DNA of 26,215 nucleotides from an uncultured Finegoldia sp. (GTDB lineage Bacteria > Bacillota > Clostridia > Tissierellales > Peptoniphilaceae): positions 1-26,215 of the forward strand of contig NZ_CAAFUQ010000082.1 in NCBI RefSeq assembly GCF_900766215.1, written 5' to 3'. A program made the translations under genes and the position numbers. Position 1 is the first letter of the stretch, and the number at the start of each line of letters is the position of its first letter. The notes beneath the pieces are model-generated. The model had not been told where the DNA came from, did no database searches, and worked only from the letters and a program-made list of their open reading frames with translations. Shown piece after piece: positions 1 through 6,409 of the stretch.

Positions 1-44
1 TCTTGTACTATTTTCATCTTAAATTCTGTACTATATTTTTTCAT
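1..44 (-). CDS. IS3-family transposase OrfA, N-terminal 14 residues only (partial)
   Basis: The ATG at 44-42 is preceded by GGAGG (plus strand 56-60). It reads MKKYSTEFKMKIVQ before the window ends. The pattern KKYS-EFK-KIVQ is the typical start of the helix-turn-helix OrfA protein of IS150-group elements, which binds the IS ends and is extended into OrfAB by programmed frameshifting in that family. Only the first turn of the protein is visible, so frameshift site, catalytic domain and integrity are unknown. The assignment rests on this short match together with the adjacent terminal repeat. Confidence 0.65.
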   Translation of the reverse strand, partial: MKKYSTEFKMKIVQ

Positions 45-49
45 GAAAA

Positions 50-98
50 AACTGACCTCCTCTAAGTTGGTTTTAGGTCCAACTTTTTGGGGTCAGTT
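50..98. repeat. Imperfect inverted repeat at the IS end, covering the transposase ribosome binding site
   Basis: The outer arms AACTGACC (50-57) and GGTCAGTT (91-98) are perfectly complementary. The inner arms AAGTTGG (64-70) and CCAACTT (79-85) are too, around an 8-base loop. The GGAGG that serves the transposase (56-60, minus strand) partly lies in the outer arm. RNA transcribed leftward through the IS end would form this hairpin. A transcript starting inside the element after the outer arm would not. Confidence 0.7.
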
Positions 99-135
99 CA
101 TTTACGGGTGGTCATGATTAAAGTAGGAGGAAATT

Positions 136-399
136 ATGGTTGAGAAAAAGGTTTGTATAACAAATGAAATAGGACTTCATGCAAGAGCAGCATCGAAGTT
201 TTTAAATTATGCAGTAAAATACAAGTCAGATATCGAATTTATTAAAGATAATAAGAAATATAATGCCAAGAGTATAATCAGCATATTATCATTATGTGCT
301 CATAAAGGATGTGAGCTTATTTTAAGATGTGAAGGTGAAGACGAGCAATTAGCACTTGATAATTTGAGTGAGTTGATTGAAAGTGGATTAGATTATTAA
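136..399 (+). CDS. ptsH: HPr-family phosphocarrier protein
   Basis: An 87-residue protein of normal HPr length. It has the active-site motif GLHARAAS with His15, the residue phosphorylated by PEP-dependent enzyme I, and Ser46 in AKSI, the site used by HPr kinase/phosphorylase in Firmicutes. Both regulatory and transfer residues are present, so it is more like HPr than Crh, which lacks His15. The usual Pro after HAR is Ala18 here. The start is set by AGGAGG at 125-130. No ptsI or other PTS gene adjoins it. The IS end stops 35 bases upstream and I see no convincing promoter in that gap, so transcription must come from within or beyond the IS, or from a promoter I cannot recognise. The substrate sugar cannot be inferred. 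Confidence 0.9.
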   Translation: MVEKKVCITNEIGLHARAASKFLNYAVKYKSDIEFIKDNKKYNAKSIISILSLCAHKGCELILRCEGEDEQLALDNLSELIESGLDY

Positions 400-459
400 A
401 AATTTTGTGAAAATGTTTTTATGAAAAATGTTGATTTTAGCGACTAATTTTACGAAAAT

Positions 460-487
460 TTGGCGATATTTTATGGTATCATATAAT
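460..487 (+). promoter_or_regulatory. Promoter for cdaA-cdaR
   Basis: TTGGCG (460-465), a 16-base spacer and a perfect TATAAT (482-487). The expected start point is about 494, only some 7 bases before the first in-frame ATG of cdaA at 501. Confidence 0.65.
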
Positions 488-500
488 TAAAGAAACATAG

Positions 501-1343
501 ATGGGAATGATTAATGTGGTTTTTTTGGATAAATTTTTTAACATGATTAATACATTAAGGTTTTTGGATATCATAGATATTGCTATAGTAGCTATTTGCA
601 TTTATAAGTTATATATGATGATTAAAGAAACAAGAGCCGAACAACTTATAAAAGGTTTGGTAATCATATTTATATTTGTAAAAATCAGTGATTCGTTGAA
701 ATTATACACTGTGAATTGGGTTCTAGAAAACATGATGACGGCTTTGGCTATCATGATAATAGTGGTGTTCCAGCCTGAACTAAGAAAAATTTTGGAAACA
801 ATAGGTAGAAGTAATATTTTGACCAAATCATTTGCTGACATCAGAGGAGAAAAGGTGGATAAGTGCGTTGAAGAAATTGTACACGCCGTATTTTCGCTTT
901 CAAGACAAAAAATTGGCGCATTGATTATTTTCGAGAGAAGTACTGGGCTTGGAGATGTAGTGGAAACGGGCACAACTTTAAATTCTGCGATATCTAGTGA
1001 GCTTTTAATTAATATTTTCATACCTAATACTCCACTTCATGATGGTGCGGTTGTAATCAAAAATGATACCATCAAAGCGGCGGCATGTTTTTTACCATTG
1101 TCAACAGAACAATCTATATCTAAAGAATTGGGAACAAGACACAGAGCGGCTATAGGAATGAGCGAAAAAAGTGATTGCTTGGCACTGATAGTTTCAGAAG
1201 AAACAGGAGGTATTTCAATAGCTGAACATGGTAAAATTAACAGATATGTTGATGAACCGACTTTAACAAAGATTTTGACTAAACTATACAATGATCAAGA
1301 TTCTTATATTTTCAATAGAAAGGAAATAGAAGATGAAAGATAA
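501..1343 (+). CDS. cdaA: Diadenylate cyclase CdaA (c-di-AMP synthase, membrane-bound)
   Basis: This enzyme condenses two ATP into c-di-AMP, a second messenger controlling potassium, osmolyte and cell-wall balance in Firmicutes. The 280-residue protein has three predicted membrane helices in about residues 20-95, then the DAC catalytic domain. Its hallmarks are the DGA motif at 181-183 (context LHDGAV) and the RHR motif at 213-215 (context GTRHRAAIG). Length matches the CdaA family. The start is uncertain: ATG 501 lies about 7 bases after the predicted transcription start and has no clear Shine-Dalgarno, while ATG 507 or ATG 543 would also keep all helices. The gene overlaps cdaR by 11 bases, which indicates translational coupling. 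DAC activity is well supported; the exact N-terminus is not. Confidence 0.93.
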   Translation: MGMINVVFLDKFFNMINTLRFLDIIDIAIVAICIYKLYMMIKETRAEQLIKGLVIIFIFVKISDSLKLYTVNWVLENMMTALAIMIIVVFQPELRKILETIGRSNILTKSFADIRGEKVDKCVEEIVHAVFSLSRQKIGALIIFERSTGLGDVVETGTTLNSAISSELLINIFIPNTPLHDGAVVIKNDTIKAAACFLPLSTEQSISKELGTRHRAAIGMSEKSDCLALIVSEETGGISIAEHGKINRYVDEPTLTKILTKLYNDQDSYIFNRKEIEDER

Positions 1344-2310
1344 ACTAAAGAACAACTCATACTTAAAAAACATTGATTTCAAAGGATTTTATTCGAATAA
1401 CTTGATAATAAAAGTAGTGTGCCTACTACTGGCAATATTTTTATGGTCATTTGTAATGGAAAACAAAAATCCTGTCGTTACTAAGGATATTCCGGTCGTA
1501 AACATCGAATATCGCGGTGTAGATAAACTTAGAGAAAACGGAAGGGTTATAATTTCTCCTAAAACACCTACGGTTTCAATGCGTGTTGAAGGAAGAAGAA
1601 ATACGATTACCAAAATGAAAAACTCAGAAATCAAAGCTTTTGTCGATGTGAAATCGATAAAGGTAGATTCTGAAACGTTACCCGTGGAAGTGAGCCTTCC
1701 ACAAGGAGTCAACGTATTAGACAAATCTGACGAAACAATTTTAGTTAAGACTGAAACTGTAGACACGGTTAAATTTCCTATTAGGATAATGAAGGTAGGA
1801 GATTTGCCGGAGAATGTAGAACTTGATACGATAAAATTAGATCCAAAAGATATAAAAGTATCTGGAGCAAAAACTTATCTTAACTCAATTGATTACGCAT
1901 CAGTTAAAATAGACCAATCAAATATAGACAAAGACATCAACTTAGATTTGCCAATTAATTTGAGCTTAAAAGATGATGCAGCAAGGTCATTCTTGACAAA
2001 ATCATCAGAAAACTGCAAAGTAATTATTGATGTTTTTATAAAAAAAGATGTCGAAATCAAACCGGTATTCACTAATATTCCTACTGGATTAAAAGTGAAA
2101 AAAGTTACATTTAGTAAACCGACTGTTAAGATAAAAGGTCAGGATGATATTATAAAATCACATTCTAATATAACCACGAAAGCTATTGATTTGACAGGCT
2201 TTACAGAAGGAGAAAACACTGTAGATGTAACATTGGATTTACCGCAATCAATTGTCTTGGCAGAAGGATCTAACGGAAGAATTACAGCAACAATTGTGTT
2301 GGAAAAATAA
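1333..2310 (+). CDS. cdaR: CdaR (YbbR-domain) regulator of CdaA
   Basis: A 325-residue protein with a short cytoplasmic N-terminus, one membrane helix at about residues 24-41, and a long extracytoplasmic part. That part reads as three YbbR-type repeats, roughly 50-135, 142-233 and 237-325; each has a hydrophobic strand followed by a P-x-x-V/I-x-V/I-x-G-type segment (for example PKDIKVSGAK, KPTVKIKGQD). In other Firmicutes CdaR binds CdaA in the membrane and modulates its activity. AGGAAA lies just before the ATG, and the 11-base overlap with cdaA supports coupled synthesis. Many family members have four repeats; I can align only three with confidence here. Confidence 0.9.
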   Translation: MKDKLKNNSYLKNIDFKGFYSNNLIIKVVCLLLAIFLWSFVMENKNPVVTKDIPVVNIEYRGVDKLRENGRVIISPKTPTVSMRVEGRRNTITKMKNSEIKAFVDVKSIKVDSETLPVEVSLPQGVNVLDKSDETILVKTETVDTVKFPIRIMKVGDLPENVELDTIKLDPKDIKVSGAKTYLNSIDYASVKIDQSNIDKDINLDLPINLSLKDDAARSFLTKSSENCKVIIDVFIKKDVEIKPVFTNIPTGLKVKKVTFSKPTVKIKGQDDIIKSHSNITTKAIDLTGFTEGENTVDVTLDLPQSIVLAEGSNGRITATIVLEK

Positions 2311-2338
2311 AATTTGAATTAAAAACAAAAATTATAAG

Positions 2339-2376
2339 AACCCTTTTTACTGTACAATTCAGTAAAGAGGGTTTTT
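2339..2376 (+). terminator. Rho-independent terminator after cdaR
   Basis: Stem AACCCTTTTTACTG (2339-2352) pairs with CAGTAAAGAGGGTT (2360-2373), 14 pairs with one G-U, and is followed by a run of T. It separates cdaA-cdaR from glmM. Confidence 0.85.
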
Positions 2377-2416
2377 CGTTTATGATAATTTCTGTAAAAT
2401 TCTTATTTACATTATG

Positions 2417-2425
2417 TGTTATAAT
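2417..2425 (+). promoter_or_regulatory. Extended -10 promoter for glmM
   Basis: TGTTATAAT (2417-2425) is a perfect extended -10 (TGnTATAAT). No good -35 lies 17 bases upstream. It is placed between the cdaR terminator and the glmM ribosome binding site. Confidence 0.6.
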
Positions 2426-2454
2426 TAGATTATAAAACTATGAGGAGGATATTG

Positions 2455-3804
2455 ATGGGAAAATATTTCGGAACTGACGGTATAAGAGGCGTTGCAGGCG
2501 AAGATTTAACTGTTGAATTAGCTTATAAGCTTGCTAAAGCAGCTTGTTATAAATTAAAAGATGTAGATAATAAATTAATTGTTATAGGAAAAGATACTAG
2601 AATTTCTGGGGATATGTTGGAAGCTGCTTTGATTAGCGGAATTACTAGCATGGGTTTTGATGTTTACAGATTAGGGGTTATTCCTACACCAGCTGTAGCG
2701 TATTTGACTAGATTTTACAATGCGTGCTGCGGAATAGTGATTTCTGCAAGTCACAATCCTTATGAATTTAATGGAATAAAATATTTTTCGAATGAGGGCT
2801 TCAAATTAAAAGATAGCCTTGAAGAAGAAATCGAGTATTTGATTGATCATCAAGATGAGATTGATTTGAAGGTTACAGGAGAAAAAGTTGGCAGAGTTTA
2901 TGAAGAAGAATGTGCAAAGGATACATATATCAATTATCTTTTGAGTAGAGTTGATTTGGATTTGACTGGTGTGAAGGTAAGCTTGGATTGTGGTTTTGGA
3001 GCTACTTCAGAAATCGCACCAATTATTTTCAACAGATTAAATGCTGATGTAACTGTTACAAATACTGAATACGATGGTAAAAACATAAACTTCAAATGTG
3101 GTTCGACAAATCCTGAAGTTATAAGCAATTTGGTAAAAATTTCTGAATCTGATATGGGATTTTCATTTGATGGAGACGGGGATAGATTGATTGCTTGTGA
3201 TGAAACTGGAGAAATCATGGACGGCGACCATGTTATATGTGCAGTTGGTCATTTCTTAAAAGAAAACAATAAACTCAAAAACAATGCTGTTGTGGGAACT
3301 GTTATGACTAACATCGGTCTTATCAAAAGTTTGAAAGAAATAGGCGTTGATGTTATTAAAACACAAGTTGGAGATAGATACGTTCTTGAAGAGATGAGAA
3401 AAAATGGCTACATTATCGGTGGAGAACAATCTGGTCATATTATTTTCATTGAAGATAATACAACGGGCGATGGAATATTATCTGCGATTAAATTGGCGGA
3501 AATAGCTGTTAAATCAAATCAAAAACTTTCAGAAATGAATAATTTGATGACGAGTTTCCCACAAGTTTTAGTAAATGCAAAGGTAAATAACGAATATAAA
3601 AAAGTTTATCAAGATGATGATGTAATCAACCAAAAAATATCAGAACTTGAACATGAATTTAAAGATGAAGGAAGAGTTTTGATAAGACCATCAGGCACTG
3701 AACCTTTGATTAGGGTTATGATTGAAGGAGAAAACCAAGAAGTTTTGGAAAAGAAGGCTATTGAATTGAAAGATTTAATCGAAGAAAGATGTGAGTTGAT
3801 ATGA
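2455..3804 (+). CDS. glmM: Phosphoglucosamine mutase GlmM
   Basis: GlmM interconverts glucosamine-6-phosphate and glucosamine-1-phosphate, the step after GlmS on the way to UDP-GlcNAc, peptidoglycan and teichoic acids. The 449-residue protein opens with GKYFGTDGIRG. It carries the phosphoserine loop at Ser99 (ISASHNPYEFNG), the magnesium loop DGDGDR at 239-244, the sugar-binding loop GGEQSGH and the C-terminal phosphate loop RPSGTEPLIRV. These are the four standard sites of the alpha-phosphohexomutases. I use ATG 2455 rather than the in-frame ATG 2440, because AGGAGG at 2443-2448 sits at the right distance only for 2455. The glmS gene is also in this window at 9754-11574. mtnN follows with a 4-base overlap. 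Confidence 0.97.
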   Translation: MGKYFGTDGIRGVAGEDLTVELAYKLAKAACYKLKDVDNKLIVIGKDTRISGDMLEAALISGITSMGFDVYRLGVIPTPAVAYLTRFYNACCGIVISASHNPYEFNGIKYFSNEGFKLKDSLEEEIEYLIDHQDEIDLKVTGEKVGRVYEEECAKDTYINYLLSRVDLDLTGVKVSLDCGFGATSEIAPIIFNRLNADVTVTNTEYDGKNINFKCGSTNPEVISNLVKISESDMGFSFDGDGDRLIACDETGEIMDGDHVICAVGHFLKENNKLKNNAVVGTVMTNIGLIKSLKEIGVDVIKTQVGDRYVLEEMRKNGYIIGGEQSGHIIFIEDNTTGDGILSAIKLAEIAVKSNQKLSEMNNLMTSFPQVLVNAKVNNEYKKVYQDDDVINQKISELEHEFKDEGRVLIRPSGTEPLIRVMIEGENQEVLEKKAIELKDLIEERCELI

Positions 3805-4478
3805 GAACAATAGCGATTATTTCAGCATTAGAAAGTGAACAAGAGTATTTCAGAAAACAATTCAAACCAATCAAAATGGATAAGTTCAACCACTATGAGA
3901 TTTATGTTTCTGAATTTGAAGATAAGAAAATTATTAATTGTGTTTGTGGAATTGGAAAGGTTAATTCTGCTGCGTTGACTCAAAGAATTATCGACATGTA
4001 TAATCCTGATTTGGTAATAAATTGTGGTGTGTGCGGTGGATTGGATAAGACTCTTACTTTTGATGAGGTAATTCTTGCAGATAAATTAAAATATCACGAT
4101 ATAAACTTGGATATTTTCAGTAACAATATCCCATACACTGATACTTTTGAAGCTGATAGTGAAACTTTGAAAAAATTAGACGAAATAATGACTCAAGAAA
4201 ACCTAAAACACAGGATAGGTCTTATTGTAACAGGAGATCAGTTTATATCAACTACTGAAAAACAAGAAGAATTATTCGAAAAATATCACGCGTTGGGAAC
4301 AGAAATGGAAGGATGCTCCATTGCTCATACCTGCTATCTAAATAATGTGAAATTCTTGGTTATAAGAAGCTTGTCTGATTTTGCGGACGATGATGCAGAT
4401 GATGAATTTTATAATAATTTGGAAGAAAAAACAAAAAAGGCTGCACACAGTGTAGTTGTGTTGATTAAAAATATGTAA
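3801..4478 (+). CDS. mtnN: 5'-methylthioadenosine/S-adenosylhomocysteine nucleosidase
   Basis: This enzyme removes adenine from methylthioadenosine, S-adenosylhomocysteine and 5'-deoxyadenosine, clearing inhibitory by-products of SAM use. The 225-residue protein has the family start IIS-ALESE (Glu13 aligns with the catalytic-site Glu12 of the E. coli enzyme), the ribose-binding TEMEG motif, and the catalytic aspartate in RSLSDFAD. Length is near the usual 230. It overlaps glmM by ATGA (3801-3804), so the two are very likely co-translated, although no direct metabolic link is evident. Other PNP/UDP-family nucleosidases are less likely given the EMEG and SDFAD motifs. Confidence 0.92.
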   Translation: MRTIAIISALESEQEYFRKQFKPIKMDKFNHYEIYVSEFEDKKIINCVCGIGKVNSAALTQRIIDMYNPDLVINCGVCGGLDKTLTFDEVILADKLKYHDINLDIFSNNIPYTDTFEADSETLKKLDEIMTQENLKHRIGLIVTGDQFISTTEKQEELFEKYHALGTEMEGCSIAHTCYLNNVKFLVIRSLSDFADDDADDEFYNNLEEKTKKAAHSVVVLIKNM

Positions 4479-4484
4479 TCAATT

Positions 4485-4518
4485 CGTAGGATGAATGTAA
4501 ATTTGTCCTACGTTTTTT
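4485..4518 (+). terminator. Rho-independent terminator after glmM-mtnN
   Basis: CGTAGGA (4485-4491) pairs with TCCTACG (4506-4512), followed by six T. It starts 7 bases after the mtnN stop. Confidence 0.8.
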
Positions 4519-4540
4519 ATTTTGCTTAAAAATGAGCAAA

Positions 4541-4573
4541 AAAATACATCTGTATAAAACAGATGTATTTTTT
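4541..4573. terminator. Second, bidirectional-type terminator hairpin
   Basis: AAAATACATCTGT (4541-4553) and ACAGATGTATTTT (4559-4571) form a perfect 13-pair stem with a 5-base loop. It has A-rich sequence before and T-rich sequence after, so it could work in either direction. It backs up the mtnN terminator on the plus strand and would stop leakage from the tRNA gene on the minus strand. Confidence 0.7.
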
Positions 4574-4598
4574 CATAATATCAATAACAAAAGGAAAC

Positions 4599-4626
4599 AA
4601 AAAAATCACAAATATAATTTGTGATT
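4599..4626 (-). terminator. Terminator of the tRNA-Pro gene
   Basis: AATCACAAAT (4604-4613) and ATTTGTGATT (4617-4626) form a perfect 10-pair stem. On the minus strand it is followed by seven T (plus-strand A run 4599-4605). It begins immediately after the CCA end of the tRNA. Confidence 0.8.
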
Positions 4627-4627
4627 A

Positions 4628-4704
4628 TGGTCGGGGTGAGAGGATTTGAACCCCCGGCCCCATGGTCCCAAACCACGTGCGCTACCGGACTGCGCTACAC
4701 CCCG
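4628..4704 (-). tRNA. tRNA-Pro, anticodon TGG, CCA encoded
   Basis: On the minus strand the 77-base gene begins CGGGGTGTAGCGCAG and ends CACCCCGACCA, giving a perfect 7-pair acceptor stem (4704-4698 with 4638-4632), discriminator A and encoded CCA. The anticodon loop is TTTGGGA, so the anticodon is TGG. The anticodon stem CGTGG/CCATG has one G-U pair. The T arm contains GGTTCAAATCC. The gene has its own promoter and terminator, so it is a single-gene unit. Confidence 0.97.
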
Positions 4705-4740
4705 ACGTTTTTATTACTTGCTTATCTCAAGTACTTTATT

Positions 4741-4769
4741 AGTATACGATAGATTTCGATTTAATACAA
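4741..4769 (-). promoter_or_regulatory. Promoter of the tRNA-Pro gene
   Basis: On the minus strand TTGTAT (4769-4764), a 17-base spacer and TATACT (4746-4741). The tRNA 5' end is 36 bases downstream. Confidence 0.75.
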
Positions 4770-4771
4770 AT

Positions 4772-4837
4772 CCGTTTATAACAAAATAAACGGAGATAAA
4801 ACAAAATAATTTCAAATATCTCATTTTATCTCCGTTT
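4772..4837. terminator. Overlapping hairpins after the M18 aminopeptidase gene
   Basis: The main stem is AAACGGAGATAAAA (4788-4801) with TTTTATCTCCGTTT (4824-4837), 14 perfect pairs. A second stem, CCGTTTA (4772-4778) with TAAACGG (4787-4793), uses the same AAACGG bases, so the two cannot form together. The main stem lies 42 bases beyond the aminopeptidase stop and probably ends that transcript. Its T-tract on the minus strand is interrupted, so termination strength is uncertain. Confidence 0.6.
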
Positions 4838-4878
4838 TATTAAGATTTTAAATTTTTTTACTTTTTATTTACATTACT

Positions 4879-6141
4879 TTAATATTCGTAGTAATATTTG
4901 AATAATTCGTAGATATATTCGTTATCTTTGCATCCGCCTAATTCTCTTACTGAGTGCATTGACAAAATTGCATTTCCAATGTCTATAGATTGAATGTCCA
5001 AGTTAGATACAGTGATTGGTCCAATTGTAGATCCACCTCTCTTGTCTGATCTATTTGTGAATTCTTGACAAGGTATATTTTTATCTAAGCATAATTTTTT
5101 AAATATTGATGAGCTAACTGCGTCAGAAGTATATGCTCCATTTGCCGCATATTTTATAACAGGGCCATTGTTGATTAGTGGTCTGTTAGTAGGGTCAGCC
5201 ATTTCTGTGTAATTTGGATGTAAACTGTGTGCTTGGTCTGCACTTATTAGATAAGAATTGTGCAATACTTCGTAGAAGTTTTTGCTGTTATCTTCGACTA
5301 TTTTTTTGAAGCAATCGCTTAGAAGTGTACTTCCTGCTCCTTGTTTTGTAGAAGATCCGATTTCTTCGTTATCAAAAACCATAGCTAAGGCTAATGTGTT
5401 TGTAACGTCGGAATCTATTAAGGATTTGATAGAATTAAAAGCCATTCCCAAGTTATCAATTCTTCCAACTGAATAAAACTCGTCGTTTTCTCCAACAAAC
5501 TCACCTTTTTGTCTGTCGTATAAGAACAAATCAAAATCCAAAATATCTTCAGCATTTATTCCAGTATTTCTAGCCAAAATTTCTTCAAAAGTTATCTTAG
5601 AATCTTTTTCTGATAATGCTAAAAGTGGCAATGTATCTTTTTGTGCATTAAATTTGTAGCCATTGTTAACATCTCTGTTCATGTGGATAGCTACATTTGG
5701 AATTATCAACAAATTCTTATCTACGTTAATGTGTTTGATTTCTGGTTTGAATGGATTATCTGATTTTAAAACAACTCTACCAGCTACAGACAATGGACGA
5801 TCGAACCATGTGCTTAGTATTGGTCCGCCATAAACTTCAGTGTTTAAAGTCAAAAATCCATCTTTATTTACGATAGAATTTGGTTTAATTCTAAAAGTTG
5901 GGCTATCTGAGTGGGATCCAACTAATCTTATGTTGTCAAAATCAGAGTTTCCTTTAAAAGCGATAATTGAAGAATCATTGTTCGTTACAAAATATCCTTT
6001 GCCATTTTCGATTTTCCAATTATCTTTAAATTTTAATTCAGAAAATCCATTTTCAGTTAGTATTTCTTTGAAATTATCGATAACGTGAAACACAGATGGA
6101 CTGTTATCGATAAAACTCATTAAATCTTTTGTTATATTCAT
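4879..6141 (-). CDS. apeB: M18-family metalloaminopeptidase
   Basis: A cytoplasmic zinc exopeptidase of 420 residues, the usual length for bacterial M18 enzymes (aspartyl aminopeptidase/ApeB type). These remove N-terminal residues from peptides, often acidic ones. The expected metal and catalytic motifs occur in order: GSHSDSPTFRIKPN near residue 75, DNEEIGSST with the Glu pair in mid-protein, DKRGGSTIGPI, and the final zinc-ligand motif SMHSVREL close to the C-terminus. AGGTGA (minus strand, 6151-6146) fixes the ATG at 6141. It is a single-gene unit, divergent from the riboswitch-ribU unit. The precise peptide preference cannot be read from sequence. Confidence 0.93.
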   Translation of the reverse strand: MNITKDLMSFIDNSPSVFHVIDNFKEILTENGFSELKFKDNWKIENGKGYFVTNNDSSIIAFKGNSDFDNIRLVGSHSDSPTFRIKPNSIVNKDGFLTLNTEVYGGPILSTWFDRPLSVAGRVVLKSDNPFKPEIKHINVDKNLLIIPNVAIHMNRDVNNGYKFNAQKDTLPLLALSEKDSKITFEEILARNTGINAEDILDFDLFLYDRQKGEFVGENDEFYSVGRIDNLGMAFNSIKSLIDSDVTNTLALAMVFDNEEIGSSTKQGAGSTLLSDCFKKIVEDNSKNFYEVLHNSYLISADQAHSLHPNYTEMADPTNRPLINNGPVIKYAANGAYTSDAVSSSIFKKLCLDKNIPCQEFTNRSDKRGGSTIGPITVSNLDIQSIDIGNAILSMHSVRELGGCKDNEYIYELFKYYYEY

Positions 6142-6158
6142 AAAATCACCTCAATAAT

Positions 6159-6187
6159 AGTATACCCAAAAATAAAAATACTTAATA
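6159..6187 (-). promoter_or_regulatory. Probable promoter of the aminopeptidase gene
   Basis: On the minus strand TATACT (6164-6159) with a weak -35 TATTAA 17 bases upstream (6187-6182). It is back to back with the ribU promoter. Confidence 0.5.
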
Positions 6188-6194
6188 GCAAAAG

Positions 6195-6223
6195 TTTACA
6201 AAATAATTTGGTAGTGGTATAAT
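6195..6223 (+). promoter_or_regulatory. Promoter of the FMN riboswitch-ribU unit
   Basis: TTTACA (6195-6200), a 17-base spacer and a perfect TATAAT (6218-6223). The aptamer's first helix begins about 5 bases after -10. Confidence 0.8.
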
Positions 6224-6227
6224 GAAG

Positions 6228-6336
6228 TTACTTCAGGGCGAGGTTGATTTCCTCACCGGCGGTTATAGTCCGCGAGCATTATGCATGAATTGGTGTAATT
6301 CCAATACCGACAGTAAAGTCTGGACGAAAGAAGTAA
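6228..6336 (+). ncRNA. FMN riboswitch (RFN element)
   Basis: All conserved blocks of the RFN aptamer are present in order: CAGGGCGAGG, CCTCACCGGCGGT, AGTCCGCGAGC, TTGGTGTAATTCCAATACCGACAGT and AGTCTGGACGAAAGAAG. The closing helix P1 is TTACTTC (6228-6234) with GAAGTAA (6330-6336). A terminator hairpin follows at 6355-6378, so control is probably by FMN-dependent premature termination: high FMN turns ribU off. This is the standard logic of the family. Confidence 0.97.
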
Positions 6337-6354
6337 ATGTAATAATTGACATTT

Positions 6355-6378
6355 AGCCCTAAATAAAAGGGCTTTTTT
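6355..6378 (+). terminator. Riboswitch expression-platform terminator
   Basis: AGCCCT (6355-6360) with AGGGCT (6368-6373), then six T, lying between the aptamer and the ribU ribosome binding site. The early bases AAATGT (6335-6340) and ACATTT (6349-6354) can pair just before it. AGGGC inside the aptamer (6235-6239) is complementary to GCCCT (6356-6360), a possible alternative partner. Confidence 0.85.
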
Positions 6379-6409
6379 ATTTGCCCTAGAAAATCTTAGG
6401 AGGTAGGTT

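Larger units (their letters stand above)
1..100 (-). mobile_element. Left end of an IS3-family (IS150-like) insertion sequence, cut by the window edge
   Basis: Read on the minus strand from 100, the DNA begins TGAACTGACCCC and continues to GTTGGACC near 76. This resembles the terminal inverted repeats of IS150-type IS3 elements, which start with TG and carry a CCC...GTTGGAC core. About 55 bases further in, a ribosome binding site and ATG open a reading frame whose first residues look like an IS3 OrfA. The element therefore extends leftward out of the window, and its outer boundary is placed at about 100. Whether it is complete or active cannot be judged. No target-site duplication can be tested because the other end is missing. 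Confidence 0.75.

Noticed and set aside
2440..2454. Five-residue N-terminal extension of GlmM
   Set aside because: The extension consists of the ribosome binding site itself; ATG 2455 is correctly spaced.
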